From: Gonatopus flavifemur
Lineage: Eukaryota > Arthropoda > Insecta > Hymenoptera > Dryinidae
NCBI GenBank assembly: GCA_018340375.1
Contig: JAFFJZ010000001.1
Coordinates: 40,044,001 to 40,108,000, forward strand
Reading direction: 5' to 3'
Length of the DNA: 64,000 nt
The position numbers and the translations under genes were made by a program. Below are positions 11,471-24,589 of this stretch, piece after piece. The notes under the pieces are model-generated. The model worked only from the letters and a program-made list of their open reading frames with translations. It ran no database searches and was not told where the DNA came from. Numbering within the stretch: the stretch's first letter is position 1; each line of letters opens with the position of its first letter.

Positions 11471-12882
11471 GACAATTTTTTCACGGGGAGAGTATTGTGC
11501 GCTAAAGAATCAGGTGTTCACACACGCACGCAGGCATCTTTAGGAATCGCATTTTTTCGACGTCTGATGCGTTTGGCAAAGGCGAAGTACCCCTTCTTGC
11601 ATCGTGGATTCTTTACACTATCACAATACATCCCTTACTTTATATATGAGGAATATGGAAGTAAAAGATGTCACACTGATCTGTTCACTTTTCTCAACAC
11701 AGCGACATAAAATTAGAAAAAACCACGAATCAACGAAATCATATTCCAAGGGGAAATATATCATCAGTCGCTCTCAACCCATCTTCGTTTATGATTCCTT
11801 TGCTCACGATATTTTTATGAATTCTAGCACCTGAATATGCTAATTAATACGATTCGCCTTATATCCGAAGATAGATATTCAAATTCATCTTTTTTCTCTC
11901 GGAGTATTAATTTCTCAAGGGACCAGAGTTTACGTGAAATTTTATTTTCAGGGGCATCCTTTCGGCGTAAATTCAATGAGCAGAACGATCTTACCTTCAT
12001 TTTATTTGCAACGAATATAGGTGTACCGGATACTTGTTATCTCAAAGACGTTGTACTCACATGAATTCGCTCACATCAAATTCAATTTCGTTTATTCAAA
12101 AGTCGAAGTTCAAAGACGACTGTTATACTGGTGAAAGAATTTTTCTGATAGTTTTTTCATCGATGGAGTGGCACGGAATTGGTTCAAGCTTGCAACAAAA
12201 ATCCAATCTGAGTATGTATCGATTTTCCGTCATGAGATACTACATACTACGGTCGTCAATGTTTGTCGGATGACAATATAATTCTATCCACGCTTCGTAA
12301 GTTCGTCTGATCAACGTAGGACGTATTTCCCTTCTTCATTTGATCATTGTTCTTCGTTTTTAATGAAAATTTGTTATCATTATTACCGAGGAGAGAGCGA
12401 AGGGAGATTTGTGTGATAAATACGTGAGAGGAGATGTTGGATGTGAATGAATGAATGAATGAATTACAGAGAGCCTCATCGAAGCTTTTGACTTGATTCT
12501 TTTATTTTTATTGTGAATACGGTGATTTAAAATCTACTTGCCGTTTCATTCGAAAGATCATGAATTCTATTGTTTATGTTAATATTATCATGAATGAATT
12601 AGGAGTTTCACCTTTATTCAAGGAAAAATGTTTCTACTCGTTTTTACTTTCAATTCTGTATTTTGAGTGCATGATTCGGAATGACAACATTTTTTCAAAC
12701 AAAGCAAATGAGTGATATCAGTATGGATTATTTTCAAAAATTATAAATCTCACCCATAAGGTGGAATCATTTCGCCTCGTTATTGGGTAAATTTTCGTGG
12801 GTGGCTGATCATTCTCTGCTATTACTACTGGACTGACATGATCGTTCAGTGATCAGCCCTTGATGAGATTAAAATGAGTCAT
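11471..12882. other. No recognised gene; short tetranucleotide repeat
   Basis: Short frames only. A (TGAA)n run lies at 12444-12463. An inverted pair GGCTGATCA / TGATCAGCC brackets about 12803-12859. Confidence 0.4.
12444..12463. repeat. (TGAA)n microsatellite
   Basis: About five TGAA units in a row. Confidence 0.9.
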
Positions 12883-13370
12883 CCCAAGTAGAAATTATGA
12901 TTGGGAATTAGATGGGCCCCAGCTAGTTCTCCCAGATGTTAGGTTGATTTCTAGCTAGTTTTGTCACGCACTTCCTAGCCTGTGCCCATCCAGATGTCCC
13001 AGGGAATCGCTAGAATGTTGTTCAAATTGGTAATTAGAAATGTGAAATCATGTGTTTTCTGTGAAATCACACCTATAAATGCGGTAACAATGTATTTTGG
13101 CATGTAACCTCCAGTCAATCACGTTGCTTTTGAATTTATTTCCATAAAATAATCCCGAATGACAAATTGAAACGTTGGGGCTTCCTTTTATTCCTCTGAT
13201 CTATTAATGTTATTGTACGATCAGTTGAAGCATGCAAAATCTACATAAACCAACTGAATGTTTGGGCAGTAAAGTCAAATTAGCTGAAATGCGTTATGCG
13301 GTTGCCCTCACGTGGGTCCCTTCTAGTACATGAATGGTCAATGGGACGCCCAGACAAATTTCTACCAGGG
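12883..13370. mobile_element. Candidate CCC-type element with CTAG words
   Basis: The left end CCCAAGTAGAAATT pairs with the inverted right end AATTTCTACCAGGG (12-13 of 14 bases match). CTAGCTAG-type words cluster at 12920-13015, and a TGGGC/GCCCA pair lies near the ends. The middle (13015-13300) looks like ordinary sequence, so the outer pair may join two fragments. Confidence 0.4.
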
Positions 13371-14943
13371 ATAAACGAAGGATTAATGACATATGGGGTG
13401 CAGTAATAAACCATTTTTGGGCTGATTGATCAAGCTTTTACGAGTATGGACTTGGAGATTTTTGAAAATTATTTCATACATCGATGTTGCCGTTGTAAAA
13501 TTGTTTTTGAGAATTTTATTTGTGTCCTAAGAGGAATTTGAAACATTCAATCAACTTCGATGGATTTAATTACCCGTTACAGAGTATGGACTTCAAATGT
13601 ATCGAACAGAATGATACTATCGACGATTCGTTCTTCCCTCGAAATAAAACCTAATGTTATTCCTCCCTTAATCTACCCAGTTTGATTTAATCGAATCCCT
13701 CGACCCAGGCATGAAATATTGACTTCCTTCTTATTCCCATCTCATTCTCCATCCTACGCATCCGACAGCTTCTCATTATGCTGATAATATCGAAACTCGA
13801 ATACCAGGAAAGACGTTTTCCGAATATCTTATGCCCTGCGTTATAAGATTATGAAATTTTATTTATCTTATTCCTTTCCACTGCTTGGGGATTCATCGTT
13901 TGAATATTCATTATCGTAATGGATGTAAAAGGTCAACATTAAATCAAGAACAGTTTTGAACCAATAAATTGAGTGAGAAACAAAATTCTCGGAATCTTCA
14001 TCCATTCATCCTCCACAAACAACATTTGAATTCATTATTCGACCAAATTTAAATATATTGGAAATTTCAAAAGCTCCATCTACTTTGACCGAGTAGATTT
14101 TAAAACTCGATGAGGATAGCATGGTCAAGATGACGGAGAAGTACAATAATTCAAAATCGATCGAAATGTCAACTGTGTATTACCAAGTTTTTAATCTTCA
14201 GCACTTCATTGAGTATTCTATTTTAATTGGGTACCAATTATTCTCTATGAGAATATATCAACGAGTATACTATATTCATACGGATTATTCCAATTACTCT
14301 TGCCTTTCAACAATTCGATGCAATTCACAAACATGTTATTTTCCTTTGAAAATGAAGAACTGAAGTTTTCCCCTCGTTATACTTTTTTTCTATTGCCATT
14401 CATCGCTGTGGAGATGATCCTCTCGTTTCATATAATACGGACATTGTCATCGATCGATTGTCGACAGGTAAAAGCGGCTGGAAGCTGCTTGCCTTGTGCT
14501 CATTTTAACGATCGGTTTGCTTACTCTTTGAGTCCACAGGACTTGGGATGAAAGCGAAAGTTATTAATGACTAAAGTTATAGAACCTCCCAACGCATCTT
14601 CTCATACGAATTTGTTCCTTTCAAAGCTCGGTACGTAGAACTTATCTCCATAATCATATGGAGAAATGAACAATTGTGACTCATCCATTTCAAATGTCAG
14701 GTGTGAAAATGGGTATCTATGTATGGGATATTGTATATTTTTGAGAAGGTGTTGCAGATATCGGTGACATGACGGATTCTCATGCTCCGAATTGTGAAAT
14801 TACATCCTGTTTTGATGAATATCAGGAATTATAAATTGAAACTCACTACACCATTTGCAGTTTCTGGATATTATCCATGCACAGCGTTGGAAATGATGAT
14901 GAGAGGACTGTTTTTCTTAACAAACAATTATTCGTATCTCATG
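13371..14943. other. No recognised feature
   Basis: AT-rich sequence with short frames on both strands. None has splice sites in register with a coding-like composition. Confidence 0.4.
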
Positions 14944-15494
14944 CACTCAGAGAAAAATCTGGTCGGCACAATCACAGTAGTGTTGCCGCGAGCCGTAAAA
15001 CGAGCTGTAACGAGCTTCAGACTTCCACTGGATTTAGTTAGGAGTATGAGAAGTAAAAATTGTCTCAATACTTTGTTGAATTGTCCTATACTTCCAGGTC
15101 CAGCTCGAAATGTCGGCTCGAAACCGGCTCGAATATAAACTAATTTAAAACTCGTATCCATAAAGTTATATTCCAGTTCAAACCTTGAAATCCAGTTGAG
15201 GGTCTATTAAACTGAATTTCAAACCAATTTGGTTGACTAAAAAACAGTTCACTTCCAATCCAGATAATTTGGAATCTAAAATTCGATACGGCTCGTTTTG
15301 CGGCTCGCGGCATCACTAAACCACAGGATGTAGTTGATTTTTACCATGGCCTCCTTGTGTAGTTGCTACAACTACATCCATGTGATTTTGTCTTGTTTCC
15401 CTCGTCATAACCAAATTTCATGTCGCTGCAACCGTGAATCTTTGACCATGCGAACATAGATCCTGTAACCATCTTGCTTTTTTCTCAGTGCCCA
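14944..15494. mobile_element. Possible outer TA-type element around the TGCCGCGAGCC element
   Basis: CACTCAGAGAAAAATC at the left and TTTTTTCTCAGTG at the right form a weak inverted pair of the CACTGAGAAAA type, enclosing the clearer element at 14980-15316. A small inverted pair GGATGTAGTTG / CAACTACATCC lies at 15326-15373. The outer call is tentative. Confidence 0.3.
14980..15316. mobile_element. MITE with GTG(T/A)TGCCGCGAGCC ends, TA-flanked
   Basis: The left GTGTTGCCGCGAGCCG and inverted right (GTGATGCCGCGAGCCG) match over about 30 bases including AAAACGAGC. TA lies immediately outside each end (14978-14979, 15317-15318). Length is 337 bp. The 118- and 77-codon frames here run through the TIRs and are not genes. 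Confidence 0.8.
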
Positions 15495-18151
15495 CATAGA
15501 TAAAAGTATTCCTTCGAATCTGAGAAATTGTTATTTGGATAGTTCGAAACAAATACTTCTTTGATTGGAATCAATATTTTGTTGGTTCAACAAGATTTAT
15601 CATTTGCTCCTTGTTCCAAAGCACACATTTGTTCATATCAAAAAAATATTCATTTCAACGTATTCAAATAACAATTCCTTAAATTCAAAAAAACACTTTC
15701 ATCTGTGCATTTTCACAGTGAGATACAATGAATTTTATGAAACTTGTACATGCATTTCCTGAATCCAGGTTGTTTTATTGCAGATAAAATTGACGCATGA
15801 ATGATTTAACTGCATTAATTTTTCATCGAATCTCAGTATTCAATAATTCAATAGAATAAAGAGCATGTGAGAGAAAGAAAAAGAATAAGGAGAGAACAAA
15901 ATCAAACTCATGTCGATACATTTTCCGTTCCGATTGTGGAAATTGCTTTTAACGTTTGAAGAAGTCGACCTTGCTCAACTTGCAGTGTTTCTTTTCCTTC
16001 GTTCTTTTCTTCTTTCTTTTCCGATCCCACATCAGTCACCTTTACTGAAGCGATGGTTAAAGGTGTTTTCTGCAGTTATAAGACTTTGTGATCCGAGTTG
16101 GAATCCATTGAACTTTGATACTGATTATATAACGTCTGTACTTTGAAGTTAAGAATAAAGGGGAAACTATTCGACGTAAGATTTGAAGATTTCAAGAACA
16201 AATGACAATTTTGAATTTATCATCGAACCGATATTTTTGAATCGGTAACTCCTTTCTCCGGTGATACTTTGAATCACCAGAGGGAGAAAATTTGCCGAGT
16301 AATTAGGGGAAATGCTGATTCCCAATGTTCTCAGTGAGCAATCGAAAAGAAATCCTGAGCATTCCAGGTCGCATGATATTTCTCGGACGTTTTTTTATAT
16401 TTGAGACCATATCGGTTTATGAGAACGTTCTTTGCTATCTCCCTGTCTCGAAGTGAAGTACTCCGAATTGTACAACCCTTCCAATATATAAAATATTCAA
16501 TAGAATAATTCATGCAGCAATGTAGTAAAGGTTAAACCCTTGTCAACAATGAATAGTTTCATCATATTCCTTCAGTCGTCTCAATCAAGTAATCTCACAA
16601 GTACACAAAACTGAAATTAAAAAATCTTGAACATACGTACATTTCTATGAGACAACTAAGAATTTTCCACAAAATCTTCAGAATTCATATGATCGAATCG
16701 AAATCCGTACAATAAATAAAATCATATTCCAGGTACGTTTTAACTTCAAATGCAAAATGGAGAGTTTACGAGAGTTCGAAGCCTTTTTCAAACACTAAAA
16801 TCTCTACAGACAGCTCTTACATCTCAAATATTGATTGTTTTATAATCAAATATCGTGGAAGAGTGGAAATAAAAGTAAGAAGATGTATTGCAGCCTACTA
16901 TACCGAGGGAACCTTCTCCTTTTAAGTCACAATCAATCCATAAATAAATAGAAGGAGTCTACGGTAGAGACGGTTCAATAATTGAAATATCTGGGATGTT
17001 TGGCATGGACGAACGGAGAACAATTGTTCTTGGATTGAAGGAGAGAAACGCACAGCGAATGAATAGTGGTTCCAATGACTGATCGGAATAATAGATGATT
17101 TTTAAATTAATTTTGGTAGGTTCCATTGATGTCAACAATTTGTACATACGCACAAGAATACTCATCTTGCTTGACATAGGGATTGTCTTCATTTATTGTT
17201 TTCCTATAAACGTCTCCAGGGACATTGAAATATTCGATAAATTGTACGTATTCCATTGGACGACTATGAGCGTGTGTGTAAATCGAAGAAATTCCCCATA
17301 CTCCAGTCCAGTATGATTCCATTGATTCGGTTAGCACTAAAGAACGTTCCGATTCAGGGCGAGAATCCTATAATCACCTGAAAAAATTGTATTTCATGGA
17401 ATAAATAACATTCGCGATTCAATATTCATCGATTACATACAGAAACTATTGGAACGAACATGGCATGGCATTTGAGAACATTTTTCATGTAAATTCAAAT
17501 GATTTTCTTGTAGCTCATATCGAGCATGCAGTTATTTTTCGCGAAACAAGGTAGGAGTTACCTTCATTTGGAGGAGAAATTTATATAAATGAGGTACTCG
17601 TATCATGACAACCTCCGACATGAGGCCCTGTACTGGAATTACAATATTGTTTGTCCCGGCAGTTTATGTAGAGCTTTATCCCCACAACTGTGGCGTTTTT
17701 CATTGCATAACAAGTGATAATGATTGGAGGAAAACTTCTGACTATGTGCATGTGAATTTTTGAAACCCAGCTCTGGTATTACTTAAAATCTGGTAATCCA
17801 ATTCACGTTGGCTGAATATTTTGACTTAATCTTAGGTTCACCAGATTGGTGCTCAGACAGCACAACATTACGACTGTGACGTTCAATAAAGCTGAAACTC
17901 ACGGCCAAAAGTGAGCAGCCGATTGTTGTGAGTTTTGACTGAACTGAGTTCGAATACCTTTCATTTCCAGAATTAATTGAGCAGTTTTCAACTATGCAGT
18001 AGGGACTACTTAAATGCCTAATGAAACGATTCTATCAAAAGTTACGTCCATTGGCTGCTAATTTCAGCTTCATCGACCTTCATGGAATGCACGTTCCGAA
18101 AACATCCCCAAGAAACATTCTCCTGCTGTTTCGGCATGGTTTATGAGTGTT
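15495..18151. other. No recognised gene or repeat
   Basis: AT-rich sequence with many short frames. Opposed frames around 16959-17337 overlap each other and look random. Nothing is supported. Confidence 0.4.
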
Positions 18152-18450
18152 CCCAAGCAGAAAAATTCTATGGCCAGCCTCATGTTCATTATGGGTCCGA
18201 TCAAGCAGTGATAGGGCTCACCTCATTTTGGGATATCTGATCTGGTCCTGGTGAGGCTATGATTTGGCACGCCTGATTAGGGTTAATCAAATCTGCCCCT
18301 GCTAGGTTTGTAATTTGACATGCCCTATCGTAGTTCATTATATCGGGCTCTGATATAACGGTGCGTTACATTCCATGTCAGGACTTAATTGGAGATAAAG
18401 CTTCCCAGATCTGGTCTTGATCAAACCCCCAATATGAATTTCTACTTGGG
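18152..18450. mobile_element. CCC-type MITE (CCCAAG(C/T)AGAAA ends)
   Basis: Left CCCAAGCAGAAAAATTC, inverted right CCCAAGTAGAAATTC. The interior carries repeated TCTGATCTGGTC- and TGATTAGG-like words. Length is 299 bp with no coding. The right end is nearly identical to the left end at 12883, though the interiors differ. Confidence 0.7.
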
Positions 18451-19236
18451 TTGGTTCAATATTGTCATGACTCTGGCAATTTTTCAGGCCCAAGTAATGG
18501 TAAAATAACGACCAAATCATTTTCACTAAAATTCACCAAATAAACTCCCACCACTACGAGGCCATTTATTCATTCCTGGCAATTTCCACATGGGCTCTTG
18601 CACTTCTTATAAATTGTTGATATTTTCCAGGTCATTCGCAGATTTCGTTTCAGAAGGAGAACAGTGGTTTGGAATTGATCACTCGTTGATGGTTTCGTCG
18701 ATCTCCTCGAGAGACTTGTCAACCAAATGAGGTTGCAGGAATAGAAAAGATGAAATTCAAAGATGAAAACAGTGGACAGATGAGCGGTTACCAGTTGGTA
18801 CAATTTTTCGTAGCTCCCAAATATGTTCTTAGCCAATTGATCATCTTGAAGGTGATTTTTATCTTCCGCAGGGGAAAATACTTGACGAACAACTATTTTT
18901 TACTCCGGAATACTTCTATCGTTTGCACAGTATTTTGATTTATAATCTATCAAATATACCACACAATGATGCTAACCGTGATTTTATACTCTTCCAATCA
19001 ACTCCCATCACAGGCAACAAATTCATTACCTTGATATGAATATAAAATGAGGAGTATAAAATGAACGAAACGAGTGGCTAGAGAATTTATACGAATGAGG
19101 TGAAAGGAACGTAAAAAGAAAGAAGAATGGCTGTGGCGCAATATAGAAAGGAAATAGTTAAAGCGAGTGGTAGGTGATTTGAAGAAAGTATACGTATATA
19201 GTTTTAGGTTGGCTACAGAGAAAAAGACAAAAACGG

Positions 19237-19264
19237 AGAAAGAAAGAAAGAAAGAAAGAAAAAA
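19237..19264. repeat. (GAAA)n microsatellite
   Basis: About six consecutive GAAA units. Confidence 0.9.
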
Positions 19265-19507
19265 GTGAAGGAAGTAAGGTGACTGCTAGCTGACTCGCTC
19301 GGTACGTAGAGAGGGTAAGAGGAATGGCAGGCTTTTAGACCAAGTGGCGAGGGGTGGACGAGTTGGGTGGTTAGATAGGGGGAGAAGAAGAAGGAGCAAA
19401 CTGCTTTCTTAAAGATGTGAGTCGTGGCGCACTTGTTGCTTGGATTAAGGTGGGAGTCGATGGAGAATGGAAAAGAGAGTGGGAGGAAGAAGAGCGAGGA
19501 GGAAGAC

Positions 19508-19528
19508 AGGAAGGAAGGAAGGAAGGAA
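19508..19528. repeat. (GGAA)n microsatellite
   Basis: About five consecutive GGAA units. Confidence 0.9.
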
Positions 19529-20937
19529 TAGTCTTGCTGTGCAAAGTTGAATCCTGTTAGAAGAGGATGTATAGTGCGGTCTGTATATAGAATAAGATAT
19601 GAGGTAAGGCTTCTCTCTTTTATCCCTTGCTTTCACACAGTTCGAGAAGGTGAGAAACCGACGAAGAAGAGAAACGAAGAGTAAAGGAGGTTGTTGTTTC
19701 ACACTCCCTTTACATCTTTTTAACAGGAAAACTGGATAAAATGAGCACGATTGCGTGAGTTGGAAAAGGTGAGAGAAAGACATTGGATCGAAAGAAAGTG
19801 GGAAAGAAAAGGGGAGAGCAAAGACTAGGCGAGACAAGGCGTGAGGAGGAATCGAATTGATTCTCTTTCACGGGCTCTCGGACTTACTTTCCTTTACTAC
19901 TTCTCTTCATCTCTTATACTCTTGACCGGGAAAGAATTCTTCCTATTTACTCTTTCGGCTGTTATTTATTTATCAGCTCCCGCACTTTGAACCGCCCAAC
20001 GTTTTTCTTACTTTCTTTCTCCCTTTCTCATCCTCTCTCAAAGTGTGAAAGATCTCAACGAAGGTTCTCTTCTCTTCGCTCGCCTCTTAGCTTTTGCTTC
20101 ACTCTCTCTGCCGATACTTCGACTTACTGCTACCTTAGTTTTGTATGAACCAGGGAAGGAAGGTGTGAAAAAAAGAGAAGGAAGAAATAAGGAAGAGTAG
20201 GCAGGCGGACAAGTAAGCAGCAGTACTTAATCTTTTCTTCTTCCTTTTTTCTTTCCACACCTATGGGAAAAGATTTGAAATCGGTAGTGTAGGTTCTCGC
20301 AATTGGATTGGCTCAGAAGAGATGAGATCAGAAGAGAGAAGAGAAAGACCATGAAGTTCTATTGGGATTCCTCTAGTGGCCGCTGGACAATGCAATAATG
20401 GTAGGTGGTGTCCAGACGAGATAGCTGCCATGCTTGCTAGTGGTGTGCTTCACGATCGATGTATGTGAGTCCAACGATTAATAACAATCTTCACCGATAA
20501 TATAACTTATAATTGGATGAATCGGATCGAAGAAAATTCAATTGTTATCGCGGAGTATTTTTTGTCTTCACTCTATAGCTTAAGACATTTAATGGTGCTT
20601 TGGTAGGCCGCTTGTTATTTTTATATTTTTACCATATTGATAACTTTAGTTTTGCTTGCATCAGACAAGTATACCTTGAAAAATCGTCAGTCGAGATCAT
20701 TTTGTCTCATCACTAGGCCAATCGTTGGTCCCATGCATGGCCGATCGTTCATCGGCATTATGAGATCCTTTTTATCGTACAGTCATTAATCCTAGGTGAG
20801 TAATTAACGACCTATTGATGCACCACTGAAAGACTAATTTATGAATAAATCCTGTAAATTTTAGAAGAAATTAATTGAAATTGATGATAAAACTTCTAAA
20901 AAATCCTACATATTGCCAAATGAATCATACACCTTTA

Positions 20938-21405
20938 GGGACCGTTCATGAACTACGTAGCCATGTTGTTGCGACTTTTGGACCCCCATGTAGCTCTACC
21001 ATAGCTTTTTTGTAACCCCCCCCCCCCCCCAACGTGAGGACATCGTTTTTTACGTTCAACTACATTAATTTTAATCAAATGAATTTTTATTCAAATACGA
21101 CCATAATAAAATTTCAATTAACTGGAATGAAGGATTCATTTTATTGAAATAAAATTTCTATCATTTCAAATGAAATTTACTTCAATCAAGAAGCATCTTA
21201 TTTGATCTAATCAAATATCTATCCGGGTTATATTTAAATGGATTATTTTTCTGGAAATTCATATAGAATTTCCTTCCGAGTACAAGATGAATAAAAAACC
21301 ACGTGGTTTGGAAACGAACCTCCCTCCCCTCCCCCATGTAGCTCAGTGTAGTATTTCATCTCACCCCTCCCTCCCCATTTATTGGCCACGTAGTGAAAAT
21401 TAAAT
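20938..21405. mobile_element. Diverged TIR element with TACGTAG words and G/C tracts
   Basis: The left GGGACCGTTCATGAACTA resembles the ends of the 9661 element. GAACTACGTAGCCATG at the left pairs with the inverse of TTGGCCACGTAGTG at the right (near 21395). CATGTAGCTC occurs at 20989 and 21335, and a run of about 16 C is at 21017-21031. The right terminus lacks the GGGACCG part, so the copy is degraded. It is probably a distant relative of 9661-10092. Confidence 0.45.
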
Positions 21406-22843
21406 TTCATCATTGAAAAACATAAGGAACAGAACATTGCAATGAACCCAACGATCCGGAAAAGTAAAAATTTCTACTAATATTGAAATTTTTAAAAGAT
21501 GACAGATATACATCCCGGAGTGTCTTATTCCCTTCCGTAGAATCACCTTGGAATCATATCATAAATCTATGTTGATTCCTGCTTGAGGAATGGCTTTTTA
21601 CTACATTTCTCACAGAACGAGTTGAATGGTTACCAAGACGCAAAGAAGATAAAGTTCCAAGTTTCTCGTTGTTGAGAATCTTTTATTTCCTCGAATCCTC
21701 TTCCAACTTATTTTCTTCCTGATAATTTCGTTAAGAAATTATGGTTGAAGGAGAAACGTCAGTGAGAAGAATTTAATCGTCAGGAACCACGATTGTTATT
21801 ATGCATAAGAAATTTGATGCAAGTTTTATCCAGTCGAAAACTGGATGCACTAACGAGACTCGTAGCAATCGGCTTCTTCTTTCACTGCATCCTGGTTTTA
21901 ATCGTTCACTTTCGATTGAATTGTATTTGATTCATATCAGGATCAAATTCCTTATCATTTCCATCGACACTGTTGAAACATATCTGCATTTAAGAAAACC
22001 TGATTGTTTGTAAAGAGATGATGGTGTTCGAATACATTTCAATTTCCACATTCTTCCCATGAAATTCGAGGATCAAGTAAATGAAACATGCATCGAGTCA
22101 AGAGATAGACAAAAGATACGAATGCCTGCAGTTATTTGCACCCCAGCGAAAATCAAGTGTCGAAAGTTTAATCGTACACCAGATTCAAAGCAAGTGCATA
22201 CCAAAAGTATTTTCACGAGTTAAAATGTACGGTGAATACGAAGACATGCACTATGCTAGACGAGAGATTCAAAATAATCGTAGATTCAGGAAAATCGAGG
22301 ACGACTTCAGTAATTTCAGAGTTCTATCCATTGCTTCTATTGAAACGTATACTGTAGTGATTCTGTTATTCATTAGAACAGATATCGTTGAAGAGCTTAG
22401 TAACTTTTAACATTTCTTTTTCCAAGTGCGAAACAACTGATTCTTCTGCATCTGTGATTTTAGAGAGAATATCTATTGTTGAATATAACTTCTTGTGAAA
22501 AACTTGTTTCCAGATGATGATACTGCCTCACAATATAATGATAAAATCTTGTATAGGAAGCTCAGCAATATAAACAAAGCCCATAATCGGCTGATGTATG
22601 GTATTTTGTTGAATCGTCAATCATGTCCTGATATCAACATAAGAATTCATAAGTATCTAGAAATGAAAATGCTGTACAATCAGTTGGTATTTTAGATGGT
22701 TGGAGATTAACTCCTGTGATTTGCCAAAATGTGGGCTGTTATAACCTGGAACTCATTTTGAAGTTGAGTATTTTGTGTTGATAATACGCTACGAACCCTT
22801 CAATTGAACCTATTCCTCAGATTTTTGTTTGTTTGTTCATTTA
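21406..22843. other. No recognised feature
   Basis: The 109-codon frame at 22081-22410 is the longest here. Its composition is unremarkable, and it has no paired splice sites or recognisable motif. Confidence 0.4.
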
Positions 22844-22938
22844 CCCTAGCAGAAATGAGTAGTTGATGTCATGGCCTTTTCTAGTCCCTAGCTTCACTGC
22901 TAGTGCCTTAAAAGATTACACACAACCACTATAATTGT
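22844..22938 (+). repeat. CCCTAG-type element, copy 1 of a pair
   Basis: Starts CCCTAGCAGAAATGAG. About 80 bases from GTAGTTGATGTCATGGCC to ACCACTATAATTG align with 30918-31014 in the same orientation. The right terminus is not clear in this copy. Confidence 0.6.
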
Positions 22939-23043
22939 CTATACCAAGGCACCAAGGCATGACTTCGACGTGAACGTTTATTTCAATTTGTTTGGTTTGT
23001 TTGTTTGTACACCTGTGAAATGATGGAAACCTTTTTATAGATA

Positions 23044-23144
23044 CAGTAAGACCCCGCAATGAGGACACTCACCTTCTTTATTCAATGCAAGGCAACAACC
23101 GTTCAAATGAAGAGGGTGCGTGTTCTTATTACGGGGTCTTACTG
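23044..23144. mobile_element. pogo-like MITE (CAGTAAGACCCCG ends), TA-flanked
   Basis: Left CAGTAAGACCCCGCAATGAG, inverted right CAGTAAGACCCCGTAATAAG; the TIRs run about 30 bases. TA lies on both sides (23042-23043, 23145-23146). Length is 101 bp. CAGT ends with a CCCCG core and TA duplication are typical of pogo/Tigger-type elements of the Tc1/mariner superfamily. The 75-codon frame across it is not a gene. Confidence 0.85.
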
Positions 23145-23146
23145 TA

Positions 23147-24150
23147 TTATGGAAAATTTCTTCTTATTACACTGCACTTTTCCAATATATTCTCATTCAA
23201 ACAGAAAATTAGTAATTTTTGTTTCCAATTCAAATCGAATAAAATTCACTCCGCCTGAGAACTGTGATCACTTTCCATGGTTGTAATGGAAAAGTCAAGA
23301 AATTTTGAAGAAACATCAGTCAAATACAGGTTAGATAAGTGTTCTCGAAAAATTCATCCGGCTAAACTTCGATTTCATTCATTGGATAAAAATGAACTTC
23401 AAGGATGAAACTGTGTATCATTTGTCTTCACACAATATTATTGTTGTCGATTCTGAGTGCAATAGTCAGGAATTCAATGGAATTATCACTATAAACAGCA
23501 ACACAGTCAACCTCTAGATATATCTTGACGATATTTTGTAGCTTTCTCAACGAGGTATCTTCGAGATATCTGAATGTTATGCTGGAAATTCAATTCACTG
23601 ATACGATAGAGTCTTAGTCTCTCACTCGCAAGTCCAAGATTCAATCCTCACTTGATAAACTTTAAAGCAGTTACAAACTGACGATGTCGATATTGAGAAG
23701 ATCATATTGGTGAGATTCTTGAAGTGAGAAGGATTTAATTAAATTTGATTGGATTGAACTAATTCCTGAGTTCATTCGAATTCAACTTTCTAATATTGCA
23801 AAAACTCTTGTGAATTTTGTAATGATATTCACTTTATTTAAACTTGCGATAGAGTTGAATTATCCTCAATTCGATTCAGACAACGGATACTTTTTTCGGC
23901 GCATGGACAGTCCTGGTCATAAGTTGGAATGATCCTAGTCCATTACTGAACGATTCGTTACTTTCATACGTAACCAATTATTCACCGCCATTATAACATT
24001 TACGTTATCATCCAATAGTCGATCCTCGATAATCTATTAATGGACGTCATCGACGTACGATTTATGACATCTGTCTTCAGTAACGGACCATCGTTGGGCT
24101 GATTTCTAATCTTCTATGGAATATTTGATTTCATTCTATTGATGAAGGTG
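23147..24150. other. No recognised feature
   Basis: AT-rich spacer before the nested block at 24151. No frames or repeats are supported. Confidence 0.4.
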
Positions 24151-24589
24151 CACAGAAAAAAATGCAGATCGAGAGTACTCTTCGGTAGTAATCTTCGATA
24201 GAGAATTGAGGAATATTTCTCAAAATTTGTGAATATTCCTTAAAATTTGAGAATATTGCTTAAATTCGTAATGAAGATAAAACAGGTCAAATTTCCGTTG
24301 AGTATTATTTGAAAAATAATGAAAAATTATCAATACTCAACAAACGATGGGAAGAAGTATGAATTTTTCAAAAGTCACGCATGAAATTTCACGAAGTGAG
24401 TAAGAAAATTCATAAATTTCATCATTTACTTTGTAAAATTGGATGCGCGATTTTTGAAAATTTAATATTTCTTTCTATTTTTTGTTAAGTAAGTATTGGT
24501 AATTTCCCGTTTTTTTTTTAGTAAAATTCAACAGAAATGTGAACCGTTTTATCTTTATCACAAATTCAAGAAATATTCTCAAATTTTAA

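Larger units (their letters stand above)
19050..20350. other. Strand-asymmetric purine/pyrimidine block
   Basis: From about 19060 to 19850 the + strand is strongly purine-rich (GAAAG, GGAGG runs); from about 19860 to 20130 it is pyrimidine-rich (TTCTCTTC runs); shorter alternating blocks follow to about 20345. It contains (GAAA)n and (GGAA)n microsatellites. The 130-codon minus-strand frame at 19445-19837 is S/L/F/P-rich, as expected from translating pyrimidine tracts, and is not called a gene. An untranslated exon or a regulatory region is possible. Confidence 0.5.

Noticed and set aside
19445..19837. 130-codon minus-strand frame rich in Ser, Leu, Phe and Pro
   Set aside because: It follows from translating a long pyrimidine-rich tract; no start context or domain.
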